From the NCBI RefSeq assembly GCF_025567285.1, contig NZ_JAOQJT010000004.1, forward strand, positions 124,001 to 188,000: a stretch of DNA of 64,000 bases. The letters run 5' to 3'. Position 1 is the first letter of the stretch. Each line of letters opens with the position of its first letter. This DNA is from Coprococcus aceti. GTDB lineage: Bacteria; Bacillota; Clostridia; Lachnospirales; Lachnospiraceae. The notes under the pieces were generated by a model. The model worked only from the letters and a program-made list of their open reading frames with translations, did no database searches and was not told the DNA's origin. The position numbers were made by a program, and so were the translations under genes. Below are positions 8,900 to 16,507 of this stretch, one piece after another.

Positions 8900-8968
8900 A
8901 TGACAATACACGAGTATGGAGACAGGAAGAATCCGCATATACTGCTTATACATGGCATGTGGATGTGA
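8900..8968 (+). pseudogene. Decayed alpha/beta-hydrolase start fragment (22 codons)
   Basis: A short frame, MTIHEYGDRKNPHILLIHGM then WM and stop, follows a GGGGG-rich ribosome-like site. This is the typical first strand and oxyanion-hole motif (LLIHG) of an alpha/beta hydrolase, stopped just after the motif; the bases beyond are terminator, not hydrolase. A promoter-like TTGTAT-16-GATAAT lies about 50 bases upstream. I read it as the stump of a deleted hydrolase gene; a tiny functional peptide is less likely. Confidence 0.5.
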
Positions 8969-8980
8969 ATATATTAAAAA

Positions 8981-9019
8981 GCCTGTGATATGAACTTTGA
9001 TTCATACCACAGGCTTTTT
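8981..9019. terminator. Bidirectional terminator at the 3' end of amt
   Basis: The stem GCCTGTG-A-TATGAA pairs with TTCATA-C-CACAGGC (8981-9014). AAAAA precedes it and TTTTT follows it, so it can work on both strands; amt ends at 9048 on the minus strand. Confidence 0.88.
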
Positions 9020-9047
9020 GCTTGCAGATAATACTATATATTATGAA

Positions 9048-10313
9048 TTACTTTGTTGTCAGGAAATCTGCGTATGCTGTAGGAAGACCATGCTCTGTAG
9101 GATCAAGTCCCTTGATCTCTTCCTCCTCAGATACTCTAAGTCCCATAGTCTTCTTGATGATCAGGAATACGATGGTGATCGTAACTGCTGTCCATGCTGC
9201 AACTGCTGCAAATCCAAGTAACTGGATGAGAAGTGGATGAATGCCACCGCCGTAGAACAGACCGTTTAATGTATCATTTCCAGGAACAGTTGTTGTGGAG
9301 AAGAGACCTACAGCGATTGTTCCCCAGATACCATTTACACCATGTACGGCTACGGCACCGACAGGATCGTCAACATGTAATGCGTGGTCACAGAGCCATA
9401 CTCCGAATACTACGAGAAGTCCGGCAACGATACCGATGATAGCTGAGCCGAAAGCATCGACTGTATCACAAGGAGCTGTGATGGCAACGAGACCAGCGAG
9501 TGAAGCGTTGAGACACATTGACACATCAGGCTTGCCATATTTGAGCCATGTAAATATCATACATGAAACTGTTGCAAGTGCAGGTGCGATAGTAGTAGTG
9601 AGGAAGATAGAACCTAACTGCTCAACAGATGTTGCGGCTGCACCATTGAATCCGTACCAGCCGAACCACAGGATGAATACACCGAGTGCGCCGAGTGGAA
9701 GGTTATGACCTGGGAAGGTGTGAACCTTTACTACTTTGCCATTCTCATCCTTATTGAACTTTCCGATACGAGGTCCAAGTAATGCGGCACCAATCAGTGC
9801 TGAGATTCCACCTACCATATGGATGGCACATGAACCGGCAAAATCATGGAAGCCAAGTTTTACAAGCCAGCCACCTGGATTCCAGATCCAGTGAGCCTCA
9901 ATAGGATATATCAGCAGTGAGATGATAGCTGAGTATACACAATATGCAGAGAACTTTGTTCTCTCTGCCATAGCTCCTGACACGATGGTTGCTGCTGTTG
10001 CACAGAACACAAGGTTGAATACGAAGCTTGACCAGTCATAGTTTTCAAAGTGAAGGAACAAATCCCATGATGGTTTTCCGATGAAACCTCCGAGTGCCCA
10101 GTCACTGCTGCCGAGCAGAAGTGATGAACCGAGGATCATGAATGAAACTGTACCGAGACAGAAATCCATGAGATTCTTCATTATAATGTTTCCGGCATTC
10201 TTGGCTCTTGTGAAACCGGCCTCAACCATTGCAAATCCGGCCTGCATCCAGAATACCAGTGCGGCTCCGACAAGGAACCATACTCCAAATACAATTGTGC
10301 TTACGTCTTCCAT
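9048..10313 (-). CDS. amt: Ammonium transporter (Amt family)
   Basis: A 421-residue membrane channel for ammonium uptake, with about eleven helices. Recognisable blocks are WMQAGFAMVEAG in helix 1, the AHWIWNPGGW and DFAGSCAIHMVGG segments of Amt proteins (DFAGS is the family hallmark), GWYGFNGAA and the late VAVHGVNGIWG with conserved pore histidine. ATG at 10313 is 7 bases from GGAGG; the in-frame ATG at 10319 sits only one base from it, and more distal frames extend into the leader. It is separated from glnK by an oppositely oriented AraC-type gene, unlike the usual amtB-glnK operon. Its leader carries an attenuator-like hairpin. Confidence 0.95.
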   Translation of the reverse strand: MEDVSTIVFGVWFLVGAALVFWMQAGFAMVEAGFTRAKNAGNIIMKNLMDFCLGTVSFMILGSSLLLGSSDWALGGFIGKPSWDLFLHFENYDWSSFVFNLVFCATAATIVSGAMAERTKFSAYCVYSAIISLLIYPIEAHWIWNPGGWLVKLGFHDFAGSCAIHMVGGISALIGAALLGPRIGKFNKDENGKVVKVHTFPGHNLPLGALGVFILWFGWYGFNGAAATSVEQLGSIFLTTTIAPALATVSCMIFTWLKYGKPDVSMCLNASLAGLVAITAPCDTVDAFGSAIIGIVAGLLVVFGVWLCDHALHVDDPVGAVAVHGVNGIWGTIAVGLFSTTTVPGNDTLNGLFYGGGIHPLLIQLLGFAAVAAWTAVTITIVFLIIKKTMGLRVSEEEEIKGLDPTEHGLPTAYADFLTTK

Positions 10314-10361
10314 AATCATTCCTCCTTTTAATACATTGTAGTTGTGGAAGTGATCAGATAA

Positions 10362-10408
10362 TAAAAAAAGATGCGTCCCGCCAGGTATGCTCCTGACAAA
10401 ACACATCT
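10362..10408 (-). terminator. Attenuator-like terminator in the amt leader
   Basis: Read on the minus strand, AGATGTG...CGCATCT with inner GTCAGG-AGCATA-CCTGGC forms a hairpin followed by TTTTTTT, all upstream of the amt start. The two non-Watson-Crick positions are G-U in the amt-sense RNA but C-A mismatches on the other strand, so the structure is built for the amt transcript. Confidence 0.7.
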
Positions 10409-10435
10409 TTGTGCACATTATATCTGATCGTACGT

Positions 10436-10469
10436 CACTGAGATATGACTGATAATAAGTATCTCAGTG
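10436..10469. promoter_or_regulatory. Perfect 10-bp inverted repeat between amt and the AraC-type gene
   Basis: CACTGAGATA and its exact complement TATCTCAGTG are separated by 14 bases. It lies in the divergent region, about 120 bases before amt and 160 before the regulator gene. It could be an operator for the regulator or the first hairpin of the amt leader RNA. The rest of the gap between 10314 and 10630 shows no gene. Confidence 0.5.
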
Positions 10470-10630
10470 CCACACCTCAATTACTAACTTGGGTTGAGTA
10501 TAGTATTGAGATATGGTAAAATATTGAAAAAATCGGACGTGGAACGATAAACCTTATTATATTTTGCGCGGACTTAATATAATAAAGCAAAGATACGGTA
10601 AAGATAAATAAAGTTATGCGGAGATGGCGT

Positions 10631-11389
10631 ATGGATAGTCAGATTTTATTGAATGTTAATTTTTGCAGTGAAGTACATACTAATTTGATAGAAAAGAATG
10701 AGAAGTCTGTGTATGTGAGAGCTGGTTACAGCTTGGGTGGGCTGAGAATAGTGCCACAGGAGAATGCTGGGATATGTGTGATATGTATGGATGGACACAT
10801 CAAAAGGGTGTATCCGGGTGAACTGGAGGCGGCTGTTTGCATTGAGGAGAGCTGCAGCTTCATATCTGTGGAGCAGGATCTTGGATTTGGCAGGGAGACT
10901 CTGGATACCCAAGATATGCGTCTGCTTGAAAAACTGCTGACGGCTGATCATGCATTTACAGGAAATGGTGCAGAAGATCCGATAGAGAGTGCGACAGAGG
11001 AGATCACGGAGCATATAGAGAAATGCGGATCGTTGTGGCAGAGGAATGGCATGGCTGATTCGGACATCGTGAAACAGGCGGATGTCATATATGCGGCAAA
11101 AGGGAAGATAAGCATATCAGAGCTTGCTGAGCAGATGGGATGCACCGTTAGACATGTGCATAGGAGATTTGTGGAGGAGCTGGGGGTCAGCCCCAAGAGG
11201 TTTGCCCGCATCGTGAGGATCAGGGAGACTGTGAGAAAAATGCTGGAGCATCCGGGCGGACATGTCACGGATTATATGGATGACATGGGATATTCTGACC
11301 AGGCGCATTTCCAGAGAGAGTTTAAGTGGTATACAGGGATGACCCCAGGGAGTCTGCTGAAGATACTGGGAGACAGAGCTGAACGATAA
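10631..11389 (+). CDS. AraC family transcriptional regulator between amt and glnK
   Basis: A 252-residue DNA-binding regulator. The last 100 residues form a double helix-turn-helix AraC domain: ISELAEQMGCTVRHVHRRF (first HTH), then YMDDMGYSDQAHFQREFKWYTGMTPG (second HTH and family signature). The first 150 residues look like a small sensory domain of unknown ligand. ATG 10631 has GGAG 7 bases upstream; ATG 10616 does not. Its place between amt and glnK, on the opposite strand to both, suggests it controls nitrogen acquisition, but that is inferred only from position. Confidence 0.87.
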   Translation: MDSQILLNVNFCSEVHTNLIEKNEKSVYVRAGYSLGGLRIVPQENAGICVICMDGHIKRVYPGELEAAVCIEESCSFISVEQDLGFGRETLDTQDMRLLEKLLTADHAFTGNGAEDPIESATEEITEHIEKCGSLWQRNGMADSDIVKQADVIYAAKGKISISELAEQMGCTVRHVHRRFVEELGVSPKRFARIVRIRETVRKMLEHPGGHVTDYMDDMGYSDQAHFQREFKWYTGMTPGSLLKILGDRAER

Positions 11390-11393
11390 AAAA

Positions 11394-11420
11394 CAGGCAG
11401 TGGACAAATGCCACTGCCTG
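11394..11420 (-). terminator. Terminator after glnK (minus strand)
   Basis: A perfect 10-bp stem (11394-11403 with 11411-11420) with a 7-base loop. The T run (TTTTTTA) follows on the minus strand, so it ends the glnK transcript; the plus strand lacks a T run. It directly abuts the stop of the AraC-type gene. Confidence 0.85.
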
Positions 11421-11460
11421 CCAATTTAGAAAAAGGAATGATACTGGATACCTGTGCTTA

Positions 11461-11799
11461 TTAGAGCGCTGTCTCTCCACGCTCGCCTGTACGGATACGA
11501 ACGACATCTGCCACATCATATACGAAGATCTTACCATCACCGATCTTACCTGTGGATATTCTCTCGCAAACCTTGAAAATGATCTTGTCCGCAACATCGT
11601 CTGCTGCGATGGTCTCGATCTTTACCTTTGGAATAAGGTTTACAACATATTCGCTTCCTCTGTAAGTTGTCTTATATCCCTTCTGATTACCGTAACCCAT
11701 GATGTTTGATACCATGGCACCTGTTGATTCACACTCATCAAGTATTGACTTTACATCATCAAGCTTTTCTGAACGAACTACGATTTCAAGTTTCTTCAT
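11461..11799 (-). CDS. glnK: P-II nitrogen regulatory protein
   Basis: A 112-residue cytosolic signal protein that reads ATP/ADP and 2-oxoglutarate and controls Amt channels and other nitrogen proteins as a trimer. It has the P-II opening MKKLEIVVR, the T-loop with TTYRGSEY in which the tyrosine equivalent to the classical uridylylation site is retained, and the C-terminal GKIGDGKIFVYDV signature. AGGAGG precedes the ATG. It is called GlnK rather than GlnB because amt is about 1.1 kb downstream on the same strand; a strong terminator and a reversed regulator gene separate them. Confidence 0.92.
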   Translation of the reverse strand: MKKLEIVVRSEKLDDVKSILDECESTGAMVSNIMGYGNQKGYKTTYRGSEYVVNLIPKVKIETIAADDVADKIIFKVCERISTGKIGDGKIFVYDVADVVRIRTGERGETAL

Positions 11800-11840
11800 A
11801 ATTACAGTCCTCCTTTTACCCGTTGGATTTATTTTTAATG

Positions 11841-11849
11841 ATTATAGCA
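11841..11849 (-). promoter_or_regulatory. Extended -10 promoter of glnK
   Basis: On the minus strand TGC-TATAAT lies about 40 bases before the glnK start. The remaining intergenic stretch to clpX at 12103 holds no convincing gene; TGTATAAT at 12076-12083 may be the clpX -10. Confidence 0.5.
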
Positions 11850-12102
11850 TAGCGAAAAATCCAATTCCATAGCACTTCGCAAATGCCGAAATTTTAAAAC
11901 GATTCGAAAGATGCCAGCGGTAAAATAATACAAAAAACAGACAAATGACTTAATAATATTAAGGACAGAAGCGGGGCGGAGCTGCGTGCCAGCGGTTAAT
12001 TTACAGTAATTTCATATTTGCAGGTGTTGGTAAATGTGGTATATGTGTGTTATTATATTTCTGACTGAGACTATATGTATAATCAGGAAAGGAAAATGAG
12101 AT

Positions 12103-13590
12103 ATGGCAGAGAATTATGATGATATAGATAAGAAGACACCGGATACGGTGGATACCGATGGACATGCATCGGATGATAAGGACAACGATGACGACTACGA
12201 GAAATACTGCTACCTGTGCAGGAGACCGGAGAGCGTGGCCGGCAAGCTGATACATATGCCTGGAGATATAAATATATGTGCAGACTGCATGCAGAGATCA
12301 TTTGACAGCTTCAACAATTCCGGATTTGGCAACATGCCGGGGCTTGGCAATATGCAGTTCATAGATCTGACAAATATGCCATTTGGCAATATAGATATGT
12401 CCAAGTTCAAGGCACAGAATGACGTGCCAAAGTCACAGAAAGTCAAGAAGAAGGCGCCAAAGGAAAAGAAGCAGGAGGAAGAACTCACGCTTAAGACAAT
12501 TCCGGCTCCTCATAAGATCAAGGCTATGCTGGACGAGTATGTTGTGGGACAGGAATATGCCAAGAAGGTTATATCCGTGGCTGTATACAATCATTATAAG
12601 AGGGTTCTCACAGATACCATGGATGATATAGAGATAGAGAAGTCCAACATGCTGATGGTGGGACCTACAGGCTGTGGTAAGACATATATAGTCAAGACCA
12701 TAGCAAGACTTCTCAAGGTGCCTCTCGCAATAACTGATGCGACAACTCTTACAGAGGCCGGTTATATAGGCGATGATGTTGAGAGTGTTCTGTCAAAGCT
12801 TCTCGCCGCCGCCGACAATGATGTGGAGAAGGCAGAGAGAGGAATCGTGTTCATAGATGAGATAGACAAGATCGCCAAGAAGCAGAACAGCAACAGCAGG
12901 GATGTGAGCGGCGAATCCGTACAGCAGGGACTGCTGAAGCTGCTTGAGGGTGCTGATGTTGAGGTACCTGTGGGATCGGGCAGCAAGAATGCTATGGTTC
13001 CCATGACGACCATCAATACAAGAAACATCCTCTTTATATGTGGTGGAGCATTCCCTGATATAGAGGAGATTATAAAGCAGAGAATAAGCAGGCAGGCGTC
13101 AATGGGCTTTAAGGCTGAGCTTAAGGACAAATATGATGATGATCCGAATCTGCTGAGACAGGTTACAACCGAGGATCTCCGTGAGTTTGGCATGATACCT
13201 GAGTTTCTTGGAAGACTTCCGGTACTCTTCACACTTGATGCGTTGGACAAGGATATGTACGTGAGCATACTCAAGGAGCCTAAGAATGCGATATTAAAGC
13301 AGTATAAGAAGCTCCTTGCACTGGATGAGGTGGATCTTAGATTTGACGATTCGGCATACGAGGCGGTAGCCGAGGAGGCGATCAAGAGGAAGACGGGAGC
13401 CAGAGCTCTACGTGCCATCATAGAGAAATTCATGCTGGATATCATGTACCAGATCCCAAGGGATGACACCATAGGAAGGGTGACCATCACAGGTGATTAT
13501 ATAAAGGGCAAGGGAAGCCCTATCATAGAACTGCGCGGAACACCGGCACTTGAGGAGGCAAGCGCAACTCAGATCGATAAGCAGGACTGA
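12103..13590 (+). CDS. clpX: ClpX-type AAA+ unfoldase, stand-alone
   Basis: A 495-residue ATP-dependent unfoldase that feeds substrates to ClpP. An acidic N-terminal tail (residues 1-33) precedes a C4 zinc finger (CYLCR...CADC, about 36-65), a variable linker with a Lys-rich stretch, then AAA+ motifs: Walker A GPTGCGKT near 186, pore loop GYIGDD (canonical GYVGED) near 220, FIDEIDK Walker B near 250, and sensor 2 in GARALRAI. It is about 70 residues longer than usual ClpX. The ClpP-docking loop, normally IGF, reads MGF here. No clpP, tig or lon is adjacent, so it may be a second ClpX paralogue. Confidence 0.88.
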   Translation: MAENYDDIDKKTPDTVDTDGHASDDKDNDDDYEKYCYLCRRPESVAGKLIHMPGDINICADCMQRSFDSFNNSGFGNMPGLGNMQFIDLTNMPFGNIDMSKFKAQNDVPKSQKVKKKAPKEKKQEEELTLKTIPAPHKIKAMLDEYVVGQEYAKKVISVAVYNHYKRVLTDTMDDIEIEKSNMLMVGPTGCGKTYIVKTIARLLKVPLAITDATTLTEAGYIGDDVESVLSKLLAAADNDVEKAERGIVFIDEIDKIAKKQNSNSRDVSGESVQQGLLKLLEGADVEVPVGSGSKNAMVPMTTINTRNILFICGGAFPDIEEIIKQRISRQASMGFKAELKDKYDDDPNLLRQVTTEDLREFGMIPEFLGRLPVLFTLDALDKDMYVSILKEPKNAILKQYKKLLALDEVDLRFDDSAYEAVAEEAIKRKTGARALRAIIEKFMLDIMYQIPRDDTIGRVTITGDYIKGKGSPIIELRGTPALEEASATQIDKQD

Positions 13591-13633
13591 ACAGATCTGT
13601 AATGACAATAATGCGATAACAGGGAAATGCTAC

Positions 13634-13662
13634 TTGATAATATTTTATCAATATGCTAGAAT
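13634..13662 (+). promoter_or_regulatory. mntP: SigA-type promoter of the mntP riboswitch transcript
   Basis: TTGATA, 17-base spacer, TAGAAT with TGC just before the -10. The predicted start near 13669 places the riboswitch at the very 5' end of the RNA. Confidence 0.72.
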
Positions 13663-13673
13663 ATCACCGTTCA

Positions 13674-13817
13674 TTAAGGGAGTAGTCAGCGCAGAGCTTG
13701 CGTTGTGATATCAACATAATGATTGGCAGCCATCGGTCGATGATGGCGTGAATCTGGTATTACTGTAGATGATGAGACTTTCTGGACAGCTTTTAGCTGC
13801 CCGGGAGGTCTCTTTTT
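13674..13817 (+). promoter_or_regulatory. yybP-ykoY manganese riboswitch controlling mntP
   Basis: The 5' leader of mntP carries the conserved elements of the Mn2+-sensing yybP-ykoY aptamer: AAGGGAGTAG at 13675, ATCAACATAATG at about 13710, the helix around CCATC/GATGG, and the closing GATGAGACTTTCTGG at 13771. The terminal GAGAC is also the 5' arm of a terminator, so Mn2+ binding would free the RNA from termination and allow expression of the exporter. Gene context (mntP directly downstream) matches known members of this class. Confidence 0.88.
13774..13817 (+). terminator. Expression-platform terminator of the Mn2+ riboswitch
   Basis: GAGAC...GACAGC pairs with GCTGCCC...GTCTC, with several G-U pairs, followed by TTTTT. 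The 5' arm reuses conserved aptamer bases. Confidence 0.85.
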
Positions 13818-13866
13818 ATATGTGTCTGTGACTGCATCCGTCAAATCTATATCAAGGAGAAAAATT

Positions 13867-14433
13867 ATGAGTATTGCAGAGTTATTCCTGTTGGCAGTTG
13901 GCCTTTCAATGGATGCATTTGCCGTGTCTATCTGTAAGGGGTTGTCCCTGCGCAACATCAAGGTGAAGCACATGCTTATCGCAGGTGCGTGGTTTGGAGG
14001 ATTTCAGGCACTTATGCCGACGGTAGGATATGTCCTCGGAAGCTTTTTTGCAGATCTGGTAAGCAAATGGTCACACTGGATCGCATTTGTGCTCCTCCTG
14101 TTCATCGGCGGAAGCATGATCAAGGAGTCGTTTGGCGAGGAAGAGGAAGTAGATGCAGATATGAGCTTTAAGGTCATGTTCCTTCTGGCGGTTGCAACCA
14201 GCATAGACGCACTGGCGGTTGGAGTGTCATTTGCATTCCTCAAGCTGTCCACTCTGTATATCATACTTGCAGTGCTGTTCATCGGATGTATCACATTCAT
14301 ATGTTCAGCGGTCGGAGTGAAGATCGGAAGTATATTCGGAACAAAGTACAAGTCAAAAGCTGAGCTTGCCGGAGGTATCATACTTATACTCATAGGAGTA
14401 AAGGTTGTTCTGGACGGACTAGGTATATTGTAA
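13867..14433 (+). CDS. mntP: Manganese efflux pump MntP
   Basis: A 188-residue inner-membrane exporter that lowers cytoplasmic Mn2+. It shows the internally duplicated MntP pattern: LAVGLSMDAFAVSICKG in helix 1 and ATSIDALAVGVSFAF in helix 4, each with the conserved Asp, and six predicted helices. ATG 13867 follows AAGGAG; in-frame GTG codons further upstream lie next to the riboswitch terminator and lack a ribosome site. Control is by the preceding riboswitch. Confidence 0.95.
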   Translation: MSIAELFLLAVGLSMDAFAVSICKGLSLRNIKVKHMLIAGAWFGGFQALMPTVGYVLGSFFADLVSKWSHWIAFVLLLFIGGSMIKESFGEEEEVDADMSFKVMFLLAVATSIDALAVGVSFAFLKLSTLYIILAVLFIGCITFICSAVGVKIGSIFGTKYKSKAELAGGIILILIGVKVVLDGLGIL

Positions 14434-14530
14434 CCTTAACATAAAATAAATGGACAATAGTATGGTTTATGGCATACAATGTGTAGATAGGTTATGTGAA
14501 GGGACAATATATTAAGTAAGGAGTAGATGT

Positions 14531-16369
14531 ATGACCAGATTCAAAAAGAATATGAGAAGATTTGTCGTGGCTGCTGTTGTCGGAGCCATGGCCATGTCGA
14601 TGACTGCATGTACTTCTCATATGTTTGATGAGAAGACTATCACAGGAACAATAAAGGATAATGCGGACGACTACACAAAGGTGCAGAAGGAGTTCGAGGA
14701 ATATCTGCACGATGAGTATGTGGACAGTGTGACATCGGACACACTCTCGTACAACTATGAGATAAAGGATGGGGATGCCCTTGGTATTCCTGAGCCGGAG
14801 GTATCTCTGGGCGATTCGGATATGAGCGATGAGGGAATCAAAAAACGTAAGGCTGAGTTTGATGAGTCCTTTGACAAGCTCAAGTCATTTGACAGGGACG
14901 ATCTCACGGAGAGCCAGCAGCTCACATACGATATACTTAATCAGTATCTGGAGACGGAGTCAGAGGGTTATCTGAACATATACCTCAGCGAGCCGTTCTC
15001 ACCTATGAAGGGACTGCAGTCGAATATATCCACATATTTCACAGACTACCGTTTTGACGACAAGGGTGATGTGGAGAGATATCTCCAGGTGCTTGGAATG
15101 GTAAGGGATTATTTTGATGACAATCTAGAGTTTGAGAAGACAAAGTCCGAGAAGGGATATTTTATGAGTGATGCCGTGTGCGATAAGGTCATCGAGCAGT
15201 GCGAAGACTTCATCAAGGACAAGGACAATCACTTCATGATACAGGTGTTCAACGATAACATCGAGGCGCTGGACTTCCTGACTGCGGACGAGATAGCGGA
15301 CTTTGAGGAACAGAATAAGAAGGCCGTTGCGGAAAGTCTTATACCTGCATATGAGGATGTTATAGATGTGCTGTCATCGCTCAAGGGAACCGGTAAGAAC
15401 CAGGGCGGTGTGTGTGGCTATGAAGGTGGTAAAGAGTATTACGCTTACCTTTTGAAGGACGCTGCGGGAACTGATAAGACACCTGAGGAAGTGGCACAGA
15501 TGCTGGATGACAACCTGTCAGATCTCATGACAGATCTGTATTCCATAGCCATGACACAGTACGATTCATATGAATATTTTGTGGAGCACTACGATGACCT
15601 CTTTGGAGACAGTGACTCAAAGGAGCCTTCAGAAATAATAGATATACTCATGAATACAGCCACCAAGAACTACCCAGACTTTGGAGAGATAAAGTATCAG
15701 GCGAAGAAGCTTGATAAGAGCCTTGAGGATATTCAGGAGAATACGCTGGCATACTATATGTCACCTGCGATCGATGACCAGGACAACAACCTTATCAGGG
15801 TAAATGGCAAACATACGGATGGTATGTGGACCACACTTGCCCATGAGGGATATCCGGGACACATGCTGCAGAATGCATACTACATGTCAACAGATCCTGA
15901 ACCGGTACGTACCATATTAAGCTTCCTTGGATACAAGGAGGGCTGGGCAATGTATGCGTGCTATGATGCCATAAACTATTACACATTTGATGGGGCATCT
16001 GATTCGGACACCGTTGCAAAACTGTACAGGTTAAACGATGAGATCAATTATCTCATAAGTGGAAGGATCGATATAGGAATCAACTATGAGGGCTGGTCAC
16101 TGCAGGAAGCAAAAGATTACCTGAATGAAAAGGGATTCAACGGCGATGCTGCCGACGATCTGTATACTACCATGATAGGTGATCCTGCCGTATACCAGAG
16201 TTATTCAACAGGCTTCTATGAGATGCAGGAGATCAGGGATTATGCTGAGGAACAGCTTGGATCAAAGTTTGACCTGAAGGAGTTCAATACAGTCGTTCTC
16301 GAGACAGGTCCATGCCAGTTCAATATCCTGAAGCAGCAGGTTCAGAAGTATATTGATACAAAACAATAA
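14531..16369 (+). CDS. DUF885 family lipoprotein, putative metallopeptidase
   Basis: A 612-residue lipoprotein, with lipobox SMTAC (Cys27) after a basic N-terminus and hydrophobic stretch. The body matches DUF885: the HEGYPGH motif near residue 438 supplies putative zinc-binding histidines, followed by a downstream YKEGWAMY helix in which the Glu could be the third ligand. Relatives are presumed zinc carboxypeptidase-like enzymes. It would act outside the membrane. AAGGAG precedes the start, and a strong terminator follows. Unlike many gut-bacterial copies, no peptide transporter is adjacent. Confidence 0.85.
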   Translation: MTRFKKNMRRFVVAAVVGAMAMSMTACTSHMFDEKTITGTIKDNADDYTKVQKEFEEYLHDEYVDSVTSDTLSYNYEIKDGDALGIPEPEVSLGDSDMSDEGIKKRKAEFDESFDKLKSFDRDDLTESQQLTYDILNQYLETESEGYLNIYLSEPFSPMKGLQSNISTYFTDYRFDDKGDVERYLQVLGMVRDYFDDNLEFEKTKSEKGYFMSDAVCDKVIEQCEDFIKDKDNHFMIQVFNDNIEALDFLTADEIADFEEQNKKAVAESLIPAYEDVIDVLSSLKGTGKNQGGVCGYEGGKEYYAYLLKDAAGTDKTPEEVAQMLDDNLSDLMTDLYSIAMTQYDSYEYFVEHYDDLFGDSDSKEPSEIIDILMNTATKNYPDFGEIKYQAKKLDKSLEDIQENTLAYYMSPAIDDQDNNLIRVNGKHTDGMWTTLAHEGYPGHMLQNAYYMSTDPEPVRTILSFLGYKEGWAMYACYDAINYYTFDGASDSDTVAKLYRLNDEINYLISGRIDIGINYEGWSLQEAKDYLNEKGFNGDAADDLYTTMIGDPAVYQSYSTGFYEMQEIRDYAEEQLGSKFDLKEFNTVVLETGPCQFNILKQQVQKYIDTKQ

Positions 16370-16410
16370 AATAGAATATAGCCGGTACATATAATGTACA
16401 GATGGAGACA

Positions 16411-16447
16411 TACCGCAGCCGGAGAAATTTCCGTGCTGCGGTATTTT
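16411..16447 (+). terminator. Terminator after the DUF885 gene
   Basis: TACCGCAG pairs with CTGCGGTA around an inner CGGA/TCCG stem, followed by TTTTT. Confidence 0.9.
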
Positions 16448-16507
16448 TGTGTAAAGATTCGGAATTTGCTGCATATACTATATAGATTGCCCCTGGAGGG
16501 ATGTGCG

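Noticed and set aside
10362..10469. ANTAR-target RNA (two hexaloop hairpins) in the amt leader
   Set aside because: The upstream hairpin has a 14-base loop, and the hexaloop AGCATA lacks the G expected at position 4.
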